A DNA stretch of 64,000 nt from Sacculina carcini (GCA_916048095.2 OU696589.1:3197948-3261947); one strand, 5' to 3'. Positions 42,791-55,300 are shown, numbered from the stretch's first letter. A program made the numbers and translations. The notes: a model not told the origin generated them from the sequence alone.

Positions 42791-43171
42791 AGATAGTGTG
42801 AGCGTCAGATTATCTTGAAATCCACGAGTCGGCAACAACAGTGATTTTCTGTGCGGCAACTGAAGAACTAATAACATTTTCACATTGAACTGCTTATGCC
42901 CATTGCTTGCTCTTCTCTATGACGTAGTCTGACAGTCCTCTCAACTTGTTGCATGGACCCTAATTCAAAAATATTGTCATGGCCAGACATACGGGCTTTC
43001 ATTATTTTTCTGGTTTTGGTAGAACTTGATATTCTCGTCATTTTTTTCACTTGAGAGTAACCTGTTCCTCAGAATTTCCGTGATGGCATCTGGAGCTCCA
43101 ATGTCAAATAGTCTATCCAACAATTATTACAGTCTGTCTACTTTTTCCCTTTCCAATCACGTTTTATGATT

Positions 43172-43605
43172 TCACTTCTTGTTAGGTTTCTGTGTTTTTT
43201 GTGAAGTCTCACAAAATATTGTGCATCGTTGTACTTGGTCATCGCCTTGATCCTGTCCATCTGTCAGAATAAAATAACAGCTTCCACTATTTCGCTGACT
43301 ATATCTTGTAGCGAAGACATTCCTATATTTTCTGTTAATCTCTAGAGATGAAGGACGTACTGGAACACCTGTCTGTTGGTAGGTAACAGGCCAACACTTA
43401 TGCTGTATGAAGGGGCCCAACCAGGAACGTTCTTGTTGAAGATATTGTAGTAAGCCGGCGTGATGCTCGTGTCTGGACTGCAGGTACCGCTTCTGATGTA
43501 TATACCTGTCTCCCTCGCAGTTCCCTCCGTAAAGCCACCAAATTTACATTTTGAAGTATTTGTAGCTTTGTTTATCGCCTTTAGCAGATCTGCAAACCAG
43601 CACAA
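43172..43605 (-). pseudogene. Unrecognised protein-like frames in the loop of foldback 2
   Basis: Two overlapping minus-strand frames (43342-43605 and 43172-43420) have balanced composition. The first includes CKFGGFTEGTARETGIYIRS and YYNIFNKNVPGWAPS. The second includes VFATRYSQRN and CYFILTDGQDQGDDQVQ. They lie in different frames, so if they belong to one gene it is frameshifted or split by a small intron. I recognise no family. Position inside the loop suggests captured or element-encoded sequence. Confidence that it was ever coding is modest. Confidence 0.3.
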
Positions 43606-43737
43606 ATAAGCCCTACTGTGGACTTATCTGGCTAGTGCCAACAATTAAGGTATATATACGTACGAGAGTATGTACCAATGTTGTCCGCATGTGTGTCCAG
43701 GCTGTTTACATGAGCGTCCTGTGCTGTTTATATGCAT

Positions 43738-44395
43738 GGCTCGTGCTCAACTGGTTCAGCAGAGTTACAAGAGTTTGTGTGCGCTCAGCTGGTCATAGTT
43801 TGTTGTCCAGCTGGAAGTGAGGGAAGTTTTCAGTTTCTTTCGGTAATTTTTTTTGAGCCGATCAGACGTAAAATTTACTTCCAACACCGGAAATGGATGG
43901 GGAAAAGGCATGCTGCTGTTTAGGCAAGCTCACAATGGTCTTAACTAGAATTATAAAAATAAATCATATTTAAATAATATATGTCAAAATGTATGTACCT
44001 TCGCAGAAATCGTGATTTTACATTACAATTATATCTATTGCCTAATATGATGACTTTTTCATGAGTAAAACTACTCTAATTCTGTTTGCAGGAACAAATG
44101 CTCCAATTTGATACCCAATTTATCATCCGATTGCAATTGTAACACGAGTTATGAGTGAAACAACTGCGCGGTGCAAGGCAAAATATGTTTACTTCCTGCT
44201 GTATCGGGCGCGAAGACTTCAAGTCCAATGCGGCAGAGTATAGAGACATTTTAGACAAAAATGGTTGTAATTTTCGGCTTTTTCAGGTAGAAAGCCGAGA
44301 ACCCGTGCAGAGAAAGCATACGAGAGATAAGAAACCGTGCAGGGGGGTATAAAAATCGAAAAAGTTGTTTTTTGAACAGGTCTAATGTATATTGA
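43738..44395 (-). repeat. Right outer arm of foldback 2
   Basis: Partner of 41428-42040. In this arm the + strand carries an open, protein-like frame (44155-44286, including CCIGREDFKSNAAEYRDIL and ending FRLFQ before CAG|GTAGAA). The matching place in the left arm has a one-base deletion that breaks the frame, so only one arm keeps it open. Confidence 0.9.
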
Positions 44396-45769
44396 TATAA
44401 TAACTTCAGAAGACCAACCATAAGGTTCGTGTTCTGTGTGAATTTTCTGGAAATGACCTTCAATATAGTGTAATCTATTGTAGGCTCCTTCTTCGTAGCC
44501 TTTTTGAAACACAAACAAAAGATTAACAGGCAAAGACGCATATACAATGATTTACCGGCAGGATATACGCGTCGTATCATCTGATCGAAAGAGAACTGCA
44601 GCCAACTGAACAAACAAGAATTCAAGATGCATCAGAAATGTTTGCAAATTTGAAACAGCGTGCAAGAATAGCCCAATCCATCAACCACTTCCAGTCGAAA
44701 ACAAACACATACCATACATTTTCCAAACAATCTAGCTGAAAGCGCTACTTTAGAGTGATGCGTTGAAGTCAAATGGAGCACAGAGAGACAGAGAGAGAGA
44801 GAGAGAGAGTACGGAGATCCCTCCCCCGACCAAGCATCGCGAGCCCATCATCACTAATACACGGGCATCTGATCAAATAAGGACAATCGGCTACAAAAGC
44901 AATCCGAATCTACTGTGATGTGTGCCGTTCGAGTTAGGCGCATGGTTGTGTACATAAGCACAACCGTACCACATAAGCACAACAGACCATTTCCCGAACA
45001 GGATCAGCGTGGTTGGTCCATGCTAATGGCGTTACGACCGTCACCAGCGCAAATATTGGTTCGAAAATCTCGCAGGACCTGTCATCCTGCCGTCTGCCTA
45101 GTGTATTACCAGCGACAGCGGGGTGGTGGCAGAAGCCATTGTGCACACGGCACCAATGTCTGTTACCTAGGGGAAACCGTCTGACAGCGGTACGAATAGA
45201 AAACGCACGCGACTAGAACCAGCCGCATACCCGCTGCACGCCTGATGAAAGTGTGTTTACGTTGGTCTTCTGCGTATGTATTTGTTTGTCTTGTGTGTGT
45301 GTGTGTGTGTTTGTGTATTTGTGGGTCTGTGTGAGTGCGTGTGTGTGTGGAAATTGTGTTGACAGTGAGTGTGAGTGATCCATTAGCACAGTCACGAGGT
45401 TTTCACCCTCCGACTCTTTGTCATTGCTCCGCTCGACACCCTCCATCTCACTTTCTCTCTTCGCGTCGACTCATCTCCGCTACTGTGAAGCACCTCCACA
45501 CTAGCTGCGTATCTGTCATCCACGAGCGTGCCTAGCACTGATCGATAGAGAAGCGAGCCAGTCGGAAAGAGGCACTCGCAGTGAACAGAACAACATCACA
45601 GAAAACAAAGGAAAATATCTACGTTTTCCTACATTTTGTCCAATTAATATCGGTTTTGTTGTTTTCCATTGAGTAAACAAGTTATTTTGTTATTATTGAC
45701 CATATAAATTTGAACCGTCGGACTAAGACTATAATATACTAAACTATACTATAATAAGTCAAGGTGGAC

Positions 45770-45875
45770 TCAAGCGGAGGTGTTGATGAACGAACCCGGG
45801 TCAGGAACCGAAGGGTGAACCTCTGCCACACGAGAGTTCAGCGTTTGGGACATTGAGCTAAGTGTTACAGTTCAC
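45770..45875 (-). mobile_element. tRNA-derived SINE fragment, copy 1
   Basis: Matches 52100-52200 in blocks: GACTCAAGCG, AACCCGGGTCAGGA and GAGAGTTCAGCG. On the minus strand both begin with an A-box-like TAGCTCAATG or TAGCTTGGGCG. The B box here is degraded (GGTTCCTGACC). Confidence 0.6.
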
Positions 45876-46380
45876 TCAGTTCAATCAATCAGTTGGATTG
45901 AAAGTCTCCCATACTTGCTCAGACTTTCATTGTGTTTCAGGTCAATACAAAATGGCATTTTCACAAAATCTGAAAAACGCAGTAAGTGTTTTTTGTAAGA
46001 GGTAAGTGGTTCTACGCAGACACCAGACGACTTCACGAAATTTACATAGCTTCACAATATATTATGAATTCAATGTGATTGTTCACTATGTGTTCTTCAT
46101 CATAGAAAAGAACAATTTTCGCTTTTACCACGATAAACGGGCGATCTCTATCCATCCATCAACACATTCAATGTCACCAACCATCAAGCCCGTGTCCGTG
46201 AAACCGCACCTTTTACACCGACCGTTTGAGAAAGCGTGTTCACGTGTTGCGGTGTGTGTATGTTCATGTGCTTGTGTGTGTATGTGTAGGTCGATTCTAT
46301 CAGCAGGTACAAATGTCTTGTTTACCGATCGACTATCGGTGTGTGCGCGTGTGTGTGCCAGTGTGTAACCGCTATCATAC

Positions 46381-46412
<32 letters not shown>
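46381..46412. repeat. (CA)n microsatellite
   Basis: Pure CA array of 32 bases. Confidence 0.95.
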
Positions 46413-46414
<2 letters not shown>

Positions 46415-46557
46415 CACGGACAATAAGTGACACCTGCCAATACGGCGGTTAGTGTGAGATAGCGATCAGCTGTGACCACTCACACATACACAGAGTCCCT
46501 CACACACACACACACACACTTCCTCCTCTTTCCCAAATCGTTTGTGCTCTTGTGCAG

Positions 46558-46648
46558 CTCGCCCTTCTCTCCACATGTCTGAAGTTGGAGACTTCGGTTC
46601 ACCACCCGTGCACTGGCGAGTAACAACAATGATGTATCAACTCTTCAC
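46558..46648 (+). CDS. Candidate first coding exon of an unrecognised gene
   Basis: A strong acceptor (pyrimidine-rich TTCCTCCTCTTTCCC, then CTTGTGCAG) ends at 46557, and a consensus donor (CAC|GTAAGT) starts at 46649. Between them an ATG at 46575 opens 24 codons starting MSEVGDFGSPPVHW, with two bases left over. The splice signals are better than in most of this region. No downstream exon or family was recognised. Confidence 0.3.
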
Positions 46649-47297
46649 GTAAGTTTTGTGATGCACCAATGTCGTTAGTTGAATTAAAACCGATGAGGAA
46701 AGGGCAGCGGAAAGGTGGAAAAGCGACATTTTGAGATCAGTTGAAATGGTATACGGGTTTTGTCATGTGGAAAATAACTCTATGTTGAAATTGGAGTTTT
46801 ATGTGGAAATGGTATTGTGATGTAGGGAATATTTATACAAGGAATCGCTATTGCAATGTGGAAAAAGTGGACTTTGGTACTGCGACATCAGTTCCTCCTA
46901 GTCTATAAAACCAACATATAGTCGAACCTCACTAGAAAGAAGAGATGAATACAGTGATATATCAGTGTAATATCAAGTGAAATGATTGCTTCCAACACAA
47001 GCACTGAATACAAACACGCCATATTCGACGTGACAGGCGTGTCAGCATCACTTGCCACCACGTCGACTGATTGATCCCAACACCCTTCGCACACCCCTCC
47101 AGGCACGCGCACGGCAATCGCTACACAATCTATCGGAAATTGCCTGTGCCTTTGCTGAGCGGAAAGTGGCGGCCAATAGGCTCGTGCTAACACACACCAT
47201 GGCAATGAGTAGTAGCCACTAGAACGGTGCCAGCCATGATCTGTGCGCATATACAATGAGATGGCAGACATCCGTCTTGCACACGCGCTTCCAATCA

Positions 47298-47332
<35 letters not shown>

Positions 47333-48259
47333 CCGATTCTGGCGACAATGATGTATTTATAGAGGAAGTGTGCCAGTACATATCGCCAACACCACATCAT
47401 TGATCTAAGTGTACTCACGGAGTATTCATCATCATCATCATACCACCGCCTGGCATCACAAAATAACCCTGGTCAATGGTCACTTGTAATCAAGGTTTGT
47501 TTGGTTTAAACCAAGTGTTTTTTTTATATAAAAAACATGTTTTTTTAATTTATTTTTTGACAAGTGATTTTTCTCATATAGGAATGATCAAATATTTTCA
47601 GAATTAGTAAATGAGTTCATTAATGCAGCTGCAAATATTCATAAATATTACTTTTTGGCATGATAGGGTTTGCACGATATGGGATACATTTTTATTAACA
47701 TTTTTGGTTTCTGCTGGGAAGCATTGTAGTTGGTATTTATGAAAAATCCTAAATTTTTACGACCAAACATTTGAGTTTCTATAAAAAACACTATTTTTAG
47801 AAACCTCTGAGTTAAAAAAACTGTGTTTACTCTGAAAACAAACATGAAATAACTTCTATGGACAAAACGATTTTTAGTCACTAGGTTTTCATGAATAAGG
47901 CCACTGGGCATTTGGATTTGGACTTTGCAAACATAGGTGGGCGTTTAAAATCGACTGTTTTCGCAATTGGTAGCGGTTTAAAACTTCCGTTGCCTATAGA
48001 TGCTACAAGGTGAAATTCAAGATCCATTTGTATGATATTTTTCCTTCTTTTTTAAATATTTAAAAAAAACATGGTAAGTGGTACTAAAATATGTTTAACT
48101 ATATACTAAATAGCATGGTACAATCCTTTTTTTTTATTTGTGTGTGCAAAGTGTAAAAAAACCAAATAAACCAAAAAAGCCAATATTTTTTTTTTCTTCT
48201 AAAAAACACGTTTTTTGTGAAAAAGAACCTTCTTTTCAAACCCTGCTTGTAATGGAAGC
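46649..48259. other. Non-coding stretch
   Basis: Contains a TG array (47302-47332) and a T-rich low-complexity segment (about 47510-48240). A long minus-strand frame (46903-47418) crosses the TG array and shows no domain. Confidence 0.5.
47302..47332. repeat. (TG)n microsatellite
   Basis: Pure TG array of about 30 bases. Confidence 0.95.
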
Positions 48260-48515
48260 CAGAGCAATAGCAACCGCCCCCCGTACCCCCCGGCCGGTGG
48301 GCCCCTCAACATTCGGGGCCCCGTTGCTTCACGTATGATATTAAAATTTCTCATATTTATTATGTATAGCCTTTAACTTTTTGCTCAGATGCTTTCACCT
48401 GAGCTTGTATTATGTGATTATGTATAATAAATACATTCATTATTTGGTGATTTATTTATAATGGGGGCCCAAGTATTGCCTTCGGGGGGGGGCATAATTC
48501 CTCACAACGGCTCTG
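48260..48515. mobile_element. hAT-like MITE, family B, copy 2 (intact target duplication)
   Basis: Starts CAGAGCAATAGCAACCG and ends CACAACGGCTCTG. It is flanked by a perfect 8-bp duplication, ATGGAAGC (48252-48259 and 48516-48523). The GC-rich ends surround an AT-rich centre, and there is no coding capacity. Related sequences are at 29990-30232 and 40352-40412. Confidence 0.88.
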
Positions 48516-48829
48516 ATGGAAGCAGTACAGTGCGGTATCAGTGACGACTTTCACGTAACATCTGTTGTCCGCGCACGACAAGAAGCCATTCATCACCGTA
48601 CATCAATCTATCCTATCAGAATAATGCTCAACGTCAAATAGAACTTAACTTCCAGACAATTCAGGAAGACCTGCGAGACTAAACGAACGGCAACACAACG
48701 AAAGTTCTGATCATACCACACATCAGTCGAGACCAAAATCAACTCCAAACCAGATCATGTGGGTATGCATGTGTGTGTGTGTATGCGAGGGATAGCGTTC
48801 AGAACCCGTAGAACAAGTCCGATTCAACG

Positions 48830-48863
<34 letters not shown>

Positions 48864-49047
48864 TACACAAGCACGTGATTCGTAAACACACTTAGTCAAG
48901 CGTTGGAATACACGAATGCCGTACAAACGCCTATGTGCATATAAGCACATGTCTGTGTGTGTATGTGTATGCATACTTTAGTGAATACTTAGTACTTTAC
49001 TACAAGAACCACAACAGCCGACACACACACACACACACACATACAGA

Positions 49048-49080
<33 letters not shown>

Positions 49081-49131
49081 GCTTCCCACACTGGCTAGAG
49101 GAGGCATCCAGCTAAGACTATACGATAAACA

Positions 49132-49165
<34 letters not shown>

Positions 49166-49854
49166 GCATACATACGGACAATGACCAGCCGAATAACACA
49201 GCACAGCATACATAATTAATACGGCCACAATAAAACAATGATGAATGAACGACTTGGCGGCGGTAAACGAGTGTATGCGCGCGCGCCTGCGTATGTATGC
49301 GCATGTGTGTCAGGGTGTATGTTAGGTTCAGCAAGCAATTTGCATAAATTATAGCACAAACATACGTGGCGTGTTCTAGCATAGCGGTGTGTTTCATGTG
49401 AGTATGCGCGCGCGTGTGTGCATGTATGTGTGCGAGAGCATACAAGCGCTAGTTAGTGGAAACACGCGAAGGAAAGAATCAATGGGGATTGTGAACTGGA
49501 AGACATTGAGGGGAAGCCGGCACCCGGCAGTTCCTAGGACAAACACAGTACCCACAATGCATCTGTGCTATACGCTATCGTTATCATTCTTATCATTGCC
49601 TTTCACGTTTGCCATCGTCCTTCATCTCCCTCTAGTCTTTCTTCTTCGTCCTTATTCTCATCCTCTGAACAATGATCCGGAAGACATACCATCTGGTAAG
49701 CAAGTGTGTGTACACGTGTGTACGTGAGTGCCGCAATTGAGGTGTTCGCGTGACAACTGCGCAAGCTTGACGAACCCGGCTGACACACCGCAGATCCGGG
49801 CGCCATCATAACCGCCTTGATATGCTATACTGGAATAATGTCGGTATTCTAGTC
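48516..49854. other. Non-coding stretch with CA/TG arrays
   Basis: CA arrays at about 48838-48866, 49019-49080 and 49133-49163; TG runs at about 48769-48782 and 49385-49430. No gene recognised. Confidence 0.55.
49019..49080. repeat. (CA)n microsatellite
   Basis: Two CA arrays separated by ATACAGACAA. Confidence 0.95.
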
Positions 49855-50267
49855 CAGTGTCCTCAACGTGGGTAATATGGCCCCCTTGGATGCCATGAGA
49901 TTCTTTTGAGGGGGCATAGGACCAAATATAAAACATGGGGAGCCATCATATTTTCTCAGGGCTACGAAAACTTCATGTTGAATAAGTTTATTCCATGAAT
50001 ATTTTCAATGTTGTACATTTCAATCGTATGATCCGCCGATGTCTGTATGCTCACTCCACCCGTACACAAGGCCGTGGCGTTGTTTTGGTGGTCAGTGGAA
50101 ATATTCACCGACGTACATGAGCTCTGGAGAAGTCGAGAAGCGACCATCCACGTGTGTATGGAGCCACAAGGACTTCTAGGTGGGCCACTCACTGTTTCTG
50201 GGGGGCCACAAGGAGTCGCATTGCGTTGAAGGAGTCCATGACAAGACAAATGTTGAGAATGTCCCTG
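49855..50267. mobile_element. hAT-like non-autonomous element, family D, copy 1
   Basis: Starts CAGTGTCCTCAACGTGGGT and ends TGTTGAGAATGTCCCTG. It is flanked by a perfect 8-bp duplication, TTCTAGTC (49847-49854 and 50268-50275). The 413-bp interior matches 51141-51511 in the opposite orientation. Its open frames contain no transposase motif. Confidence 0.88.
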
Positions 50268-50589
50268 TTCTAGTCCGCCATTGCGCCACAAGTTATCGCA
50301 GTCACGGCCAACACATACACGGACACGCACGCAAGAAGCGCGCCATATCACAAACGACGTGTCCCAACACGTTCACACAGTTGGAACACGCGTTGTTCGC
50401 CTGTCGAAGTCAACTACAACGAGTCAACAAATGATAACCACGTGACAGCAGCCAGGCGCTGTTTAGCGCAGCGAAAACAATCCTCGGAAAATCCCCGTGG
50501 AGTTTTATTCCTTCAAGTATCATTTTCAGAATCATTGCATCAAACTCCTAGGCAAAGTGCCCTCGGGGTCTTCTCCATCTAAGTATTTG

Positions 50590-50860
50590 ATTGTCGCTGT
50601 TGTTGAAGACACGACACTGAACGGGTAATTCCACAGGTCCTTGTGGTGGTGAATTTGATGTTGTGTTGATGTCTGAGTTGAGAGTGTGCTATGCAGTGTT
50701 GCATGTGTGTGATGGTGTATGGTACAGAATTGCAATCTGGGCAGGTGTCATCGATTAAGTCATTCAGTATTTGAGTGTTGTTGTTGTTGTTGTTGTTCCT
50801 CAGGTTGTCTGGCCGAGCAACCTCGAGTATTTGAGTGTTGTTGTTGTTGTCGTTGCTCTT
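50590..50860 (-). pseudogene. Third copy of the non-LTR retrotransposon tail
   Basis: On the minus strand the frame contains CPDCNSVPYTITHMQHC, closely matching the CPDC...HC cluster at 15590-15645. It continues as KDLWN/RTCGITRS-like sequence. The AAC trinucleotide runs (GTTGTTGTT on +, about 50778-50800 and 50837-50853) and the GGTTGTCTGGCCGAGCAACCTC block also match the 15.7-kb copy, although their order is rearranged. It is out of frame and dead. Confidence 0.65.
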
Positions 50861-51140
50861 CCGAACCATTGCACAAAACTGCAAAGTCTGCAAAGTCCTC
50901 CGAAGAAATCCAACGGAATGAGTGAATGGTTCACGCAATGCACCAACACGAACAAACACACGAATACAACAACGCTGCCCGAATATGTGAAGTTACTAAC
51001 ACACTGGCAAACAGATAGCGCCCGAAATACCGCGAGTATTTCTGTTCTCCAAGACAAAGCGCAGTCATTGTTCAATGGCTCGCAGCACACTCAACAAGGA
51101 GCACAAGTGAAGCGCTCAGGTTAAACATATGATACGCCCC

Positions 51141-51511
51141 AAGTGTTTCTCAACCTTTTCTTGCCATGGTCCCGTTCAATACAATGCGACTCCTTGTGGT
51201 CCCCAGAAACAGTCTGTGACCCCCCTAGATGTCCTTGTGGCCCCATACACATATGGGCAGTAGTGTTGCGACTTCTCCAGATATTTCCACCGACCACTAA
51301 ATCAACGCCACGACCTTGGGTATACGCGGAGTGAGCACACAGACATTGGCGGATCACAAGATTGAAATGTGCAACATCGAAAACTATTTGAATATGAATT
51401 TTTCGTGAGCCCTGAGAAAATATGGCGGTCGACATTTTAAATTTGGTCCTATGGTCCCTCAGAAGAATCCCATGATCCCCAAGGTCATATGACCCACGTT
51501 TAGAAACACTG
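51141..51511. mobile_element. hAT-like non-autonomous element, family D, copy 2
   Basis: Inverted relative of 49855-50267. Starts AAGTGTTTCTCAACC (first base changed from C) and ends ACGTTTAGAAACACTG. Shared interior blocks include ATGCGACTCCTTGTGG, TGTCCTTGTGGCCCCATACAC and CCCTGAGAAAATAT(G/C). I found no convincing target duplication. Confidence 0.8.
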
Positions 51512-53787
51512 CTCTAGCGGACTATTCACGACCTCTACGAATTGAAATGCTCCTCACCCAGCTATATATCGGCTGATTGCATACACCAGTCTACACTACC
51601 TTGTTATTATAGGTTTGAAATGATAAAAAAATCACTCAAAATGTTCGAATTTCACACTGACAAGTTCATCACTTTAGTGTCCACACTTGGTTGTGTGTTT
51701 CACTGGCATTCGCCAAAATCGAAAATCAAATGTCATTCCGAAGCACCTTCGTATTCGTAGCGGAGTATTTCGACATATATCTTTGAAATGAAATCATTTA
51801 TGTAATATGAAATTCAATTTTGCGTCGTTACCTCACCTGGACTTCCGACGATACTTTTTCCGGTGGGTCGTCTGCAGATGTTGAGCAGATGACTCTTCCA
51901 GGTGAGGCAATTCGTAGAAGAGTGGAAAACAAACGAGGTAAAAGGAAAGCAAGAATATTATCCGTTAAAATGATGGGAAAACAAGGTGAGGATACCTATT
52001 AGATATTCGCTATACCTCATTATAATGCGTGCGTTTTAAGCGCGCATAGCAGTCTGTTAAGATTTTATAACATACCACGCTGTTTTCCCATCTACAGCGG
52101 TGAATCCCGGTAGACTCAAGCGAATGTGTTAAGGAATTAACCCGGGTCAGGATTCGAACCGCGATCCTTTGGCGCGAGAGTTCAGCGCCCAAGCTACTCG
52201 GAGGTCAAATTATGCTTGTGAAAACTCCCAATATATGAATAAAGAAGCAATATATTCCTTCATCCGCACATCCGATTATAGACTAAAATACCATAATAGA
52301 CCAAAATAGATGACAAACTTTGTATTAAGTCCATGAGGTACCACCTCACAATCAAATACTTACATTAATAGTTAATTATTTTGTGGATAGAACTAAAATT
52401 ATAATTATGAAATTGCAAGCACATTATATTGCAGATTCATGTATCTTGACAATTTGGAATCTAAGGCGCAATTCCCTTTGGTCCACTGGTAAGGCGTTTT
52501 TTAAGATCCGTTCGTGTAACGCATGCGATGTTACCTATAGACACCGATAATTCTTTTTATCGGCTGAAACAATATAATTTTACCCCAGAAACGCTGGCGT
52601 ATTTTTCGAAAATGATAGCAAAATGTCCAAAATAGATGACAGATCTTGTAATAATGTATTAGACCAAAATATGACAAATCTGGTATAAAGTTCATAAAGT
52701 AACATATCACAATCAATGCTGGCGATACATTGAACACAAGAGCATGCATTGTCTCAGAAAAACCATCAATTCAATAACAACATACTGAGCAGTGGAACCA
52801 TTCCACAAAACCCGCTACGTGTCAAAGCACATGCTAGAACGAAGAAACTCCAGTAAACATGTAACATCAACATTATTTATGACCAAATAAAAGCATCCAC
52901 GTCGCTATTAATTACACTAAGAAGCATACACACAAACAAATAAAAAACTACGCAAAATAACCGTTCAAAAGCACACGAAACCTCAGCAAAAAACAAGTAC
53001 AGCATTATATATAAACTGAAATAACGAGAGAAAATCAATGATCAATTTTCACCTATCAAGCAAATAAGAATCAAAATTATGAAGCCTGACTGAATCAACA
53101 CAAAATTCAAATATAATATGTCCAACGTCACTGAAACACCAATGAAAAAACTCAAAGCGAATTTCTTGCTTCTGGACCACTTTTGTCTACGATATTCCTT
53201 TTACTCCTAAATACATGTTATATTATCTAATCTGAACACATCAAAATTCACTGTATTTTCGATTTCTCGCTTGAAAGAGAATGTAAATATTTAAATCGAC
53301 TTTTCATTGTAAGCTTGATCATTATTTGTAGTATATTTTTCTCTGATAAAGTCCACAAATTTAGATCAAAGAAGCAATCGATTTGGCAGATACAGAACAA
53401 TCATTTCTTTTTTTGCTGAAATTCTATCGCTGAATTTATTTATTAGCTCAAAATGTTATTACAATTTTTACCTATATCGAACTATGACGTCGTTTTATCA
53501 CTATGTGACCGCTACACTAACGCCCTCTAACTACGTTTCTATTCCTACATTGGAGAGCACCATCAGTCACAAAGATAACGCGGTGTTGTATTGTGCTTCT
53601 GCTCTAGTTGGGCTTGTGCCAGTGGCATTTGGTCGCCATTGAGTGGTATCAGCATTATTTTAGCTCAACTATTAGTGTGTTTTTACCACTGTGGTGTTTT
53701 TCAGTGATTTTCATTCTTGTGCTCATCAGTTGCCTGTCGACCAACCGTATACTACGTCATTTTTCGTCCAGTGATTTTTCTCTGAAT
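51512..53787. other. AT-rich non-coding stretch upstream of the MXD gene
   Basis: Holds the second SINE copy and otherwise shows no gene. The last 250 bases could include the MXD promoter and 5'UTR, but I see no TATA box or other firm element. Confidence 0.5.
52095..52205 (-). mobile_element. tRNA-derived SINE fragment, copy 2
   Basis: On the minus strand it has an A-box-like TAGCTTGGGCGCTGAA and a perfect B box GGTTCGAATCC, then CTGACCCGGGTTAATTCC and GAGTCTACCGGGATTCACC. It matches 45770-45875. The tRNA stems are not intact. Confidence 0.7.
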
Positions 53788-55251
53788 ATGTCTATCGATG
53801 TCCTGATCAAAGCTGCTGAGTTCATTGAACGTCGTGAAAGAGGTGACGTGTTTACAATTATATGTTGTTTTGTGGGTGGTTGTAGTCTTTGACGCCAAGT
53901 GTTTGTGTATGTTATGCTTTATTCAACCATGGAATTAAACTTGTGGACCGAATTTGTATTTTATTGGGCTTGTTCTATTGGCTCCATTTCTTGTTTTATT
54001 GATCCAATTTTGGACAATCTTTTCCCAGGCATATGTGGATTCCTTATCGTATGATGCGCCTTGGCGTCATCCCTTAAAATCTAAACTCAAATGTCAGGCA
54101 TTTCTTTTAATCTTAATATGAATATGTCGCTGTGTCGTTTGAGCTAATTGTTTTAAATTAGGCGTTTTCCCTGCGAACGTTGTTTTTCTACGGGTAATAT
54201 TCACACCCAAAAACTGACTGGGAAGATATTTGAAGGTTTTTTTTGTACTTTTCGATAGACAGTCATCTACAAATTTGTTTTAGGTGGCTTTACTTGTGTG
54301 ATCAGATTTAATTTACTTGTATTGCGTAATGCGTTTCTATTTTACATTATTTAATTGTTACGTTGTTATCAGATCTTCTGACAATTCTCAGTTATTTTCC
54401 TAAATGGATTCATTCTACGTATAGAAATCGAGCGGTATATTCCCATTGGATGCGACCAGCGTGCAATTTCTTGTGTATGTTAAAAACGGCCCAAAATAAC
54501 AGAATATAAACGAAAACAATGCGTCACAGCTCAGCAGTAAGATTTTATTATAAAGTTCCTGGGATTTTCTCAGATGGTGTCAGATTATTTTTCTTCAGCC
54601 ACGTACTCAACTATTCGCAATTCGCAAATAATTCGCAAGTCTATCCAGCTATCCTCATTCATCATGGCCTCAACCGAATTATCAGTCATCTTTGGCAGTG
54701 TACATGCTTTTTACGAGGCCAAACAATTGTGTGCAGACTTTGTAATTGCACTATAGATACACAAAAGTGGCAGCGAATTCAACACACGTGGCATGGAGTT
54801 CAATAGAAATGAGCGTTTAATTACAATGAATTTAGTAAACCGCCAACCATCGTGGAATTATCATTGTGTGTGTGTGTGTGTTTGTGAGTAATTTTCTGGG
54901 AACAGACCTGTGTGCAACATGCTTATCAAGACGCTTTGTTTCTGCTAGGAAAGCTCTCACCGTTCGATAATTGTGTTGCCATTGTGTGTATGTCCAGGTG
55001 ATTGAGTGAGTGTGTGTGTGTGTTTGTTTGCATGTATGCGCGCGCATTGGGGTGATAAACATGTCTCATTGAGCCGACTAGATAATTGAGAGTTTGGTGA
55101 GGATTGTGTGCGTGTATGTGTGTGTGTGTGTGTGTGTGTTTGAGTCTCGTTTATGGAGCCTCATCATGATACTCTCATGTCTGTGTGTTTGAGTGTGCGT
55201 GTGTGTGTGTGTGTGTTTACCGCACGTGAGCTTCCCAGCTGTGCCAAAACC

Positions 55252-55300
<49 letters not shown>

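Larger units (their letters stand above)
44396..46557. other. Non-coding stretch with simple repeats
   Basis: Holds an AG array (about 44783-44808), a TG array (about 45294-45311), a SINE copy (45770-45875), a CA array (46381-46412) and a second CA array at 46500-46519. No recognised gene. Confidence 0.5.

Noticed and set aside
44915-45216. Overlapping frames on both strands at 44.9-45.2 kb
   Set aside because: Open on three frames with no domain; probably GC-rich chance frames.
46903-47418. A 171-codon minus-strand frame
   Set aside because: It reads through a TG array and has no recognisable domain, family or splice context.
51820-52002. Possible exon with GTCTGCAG acceptor and CGAG|GTAAAA donor
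   Set aside because: Both signals are average, the frame is short and lysine/arginine-rich, and no family is recognisable.
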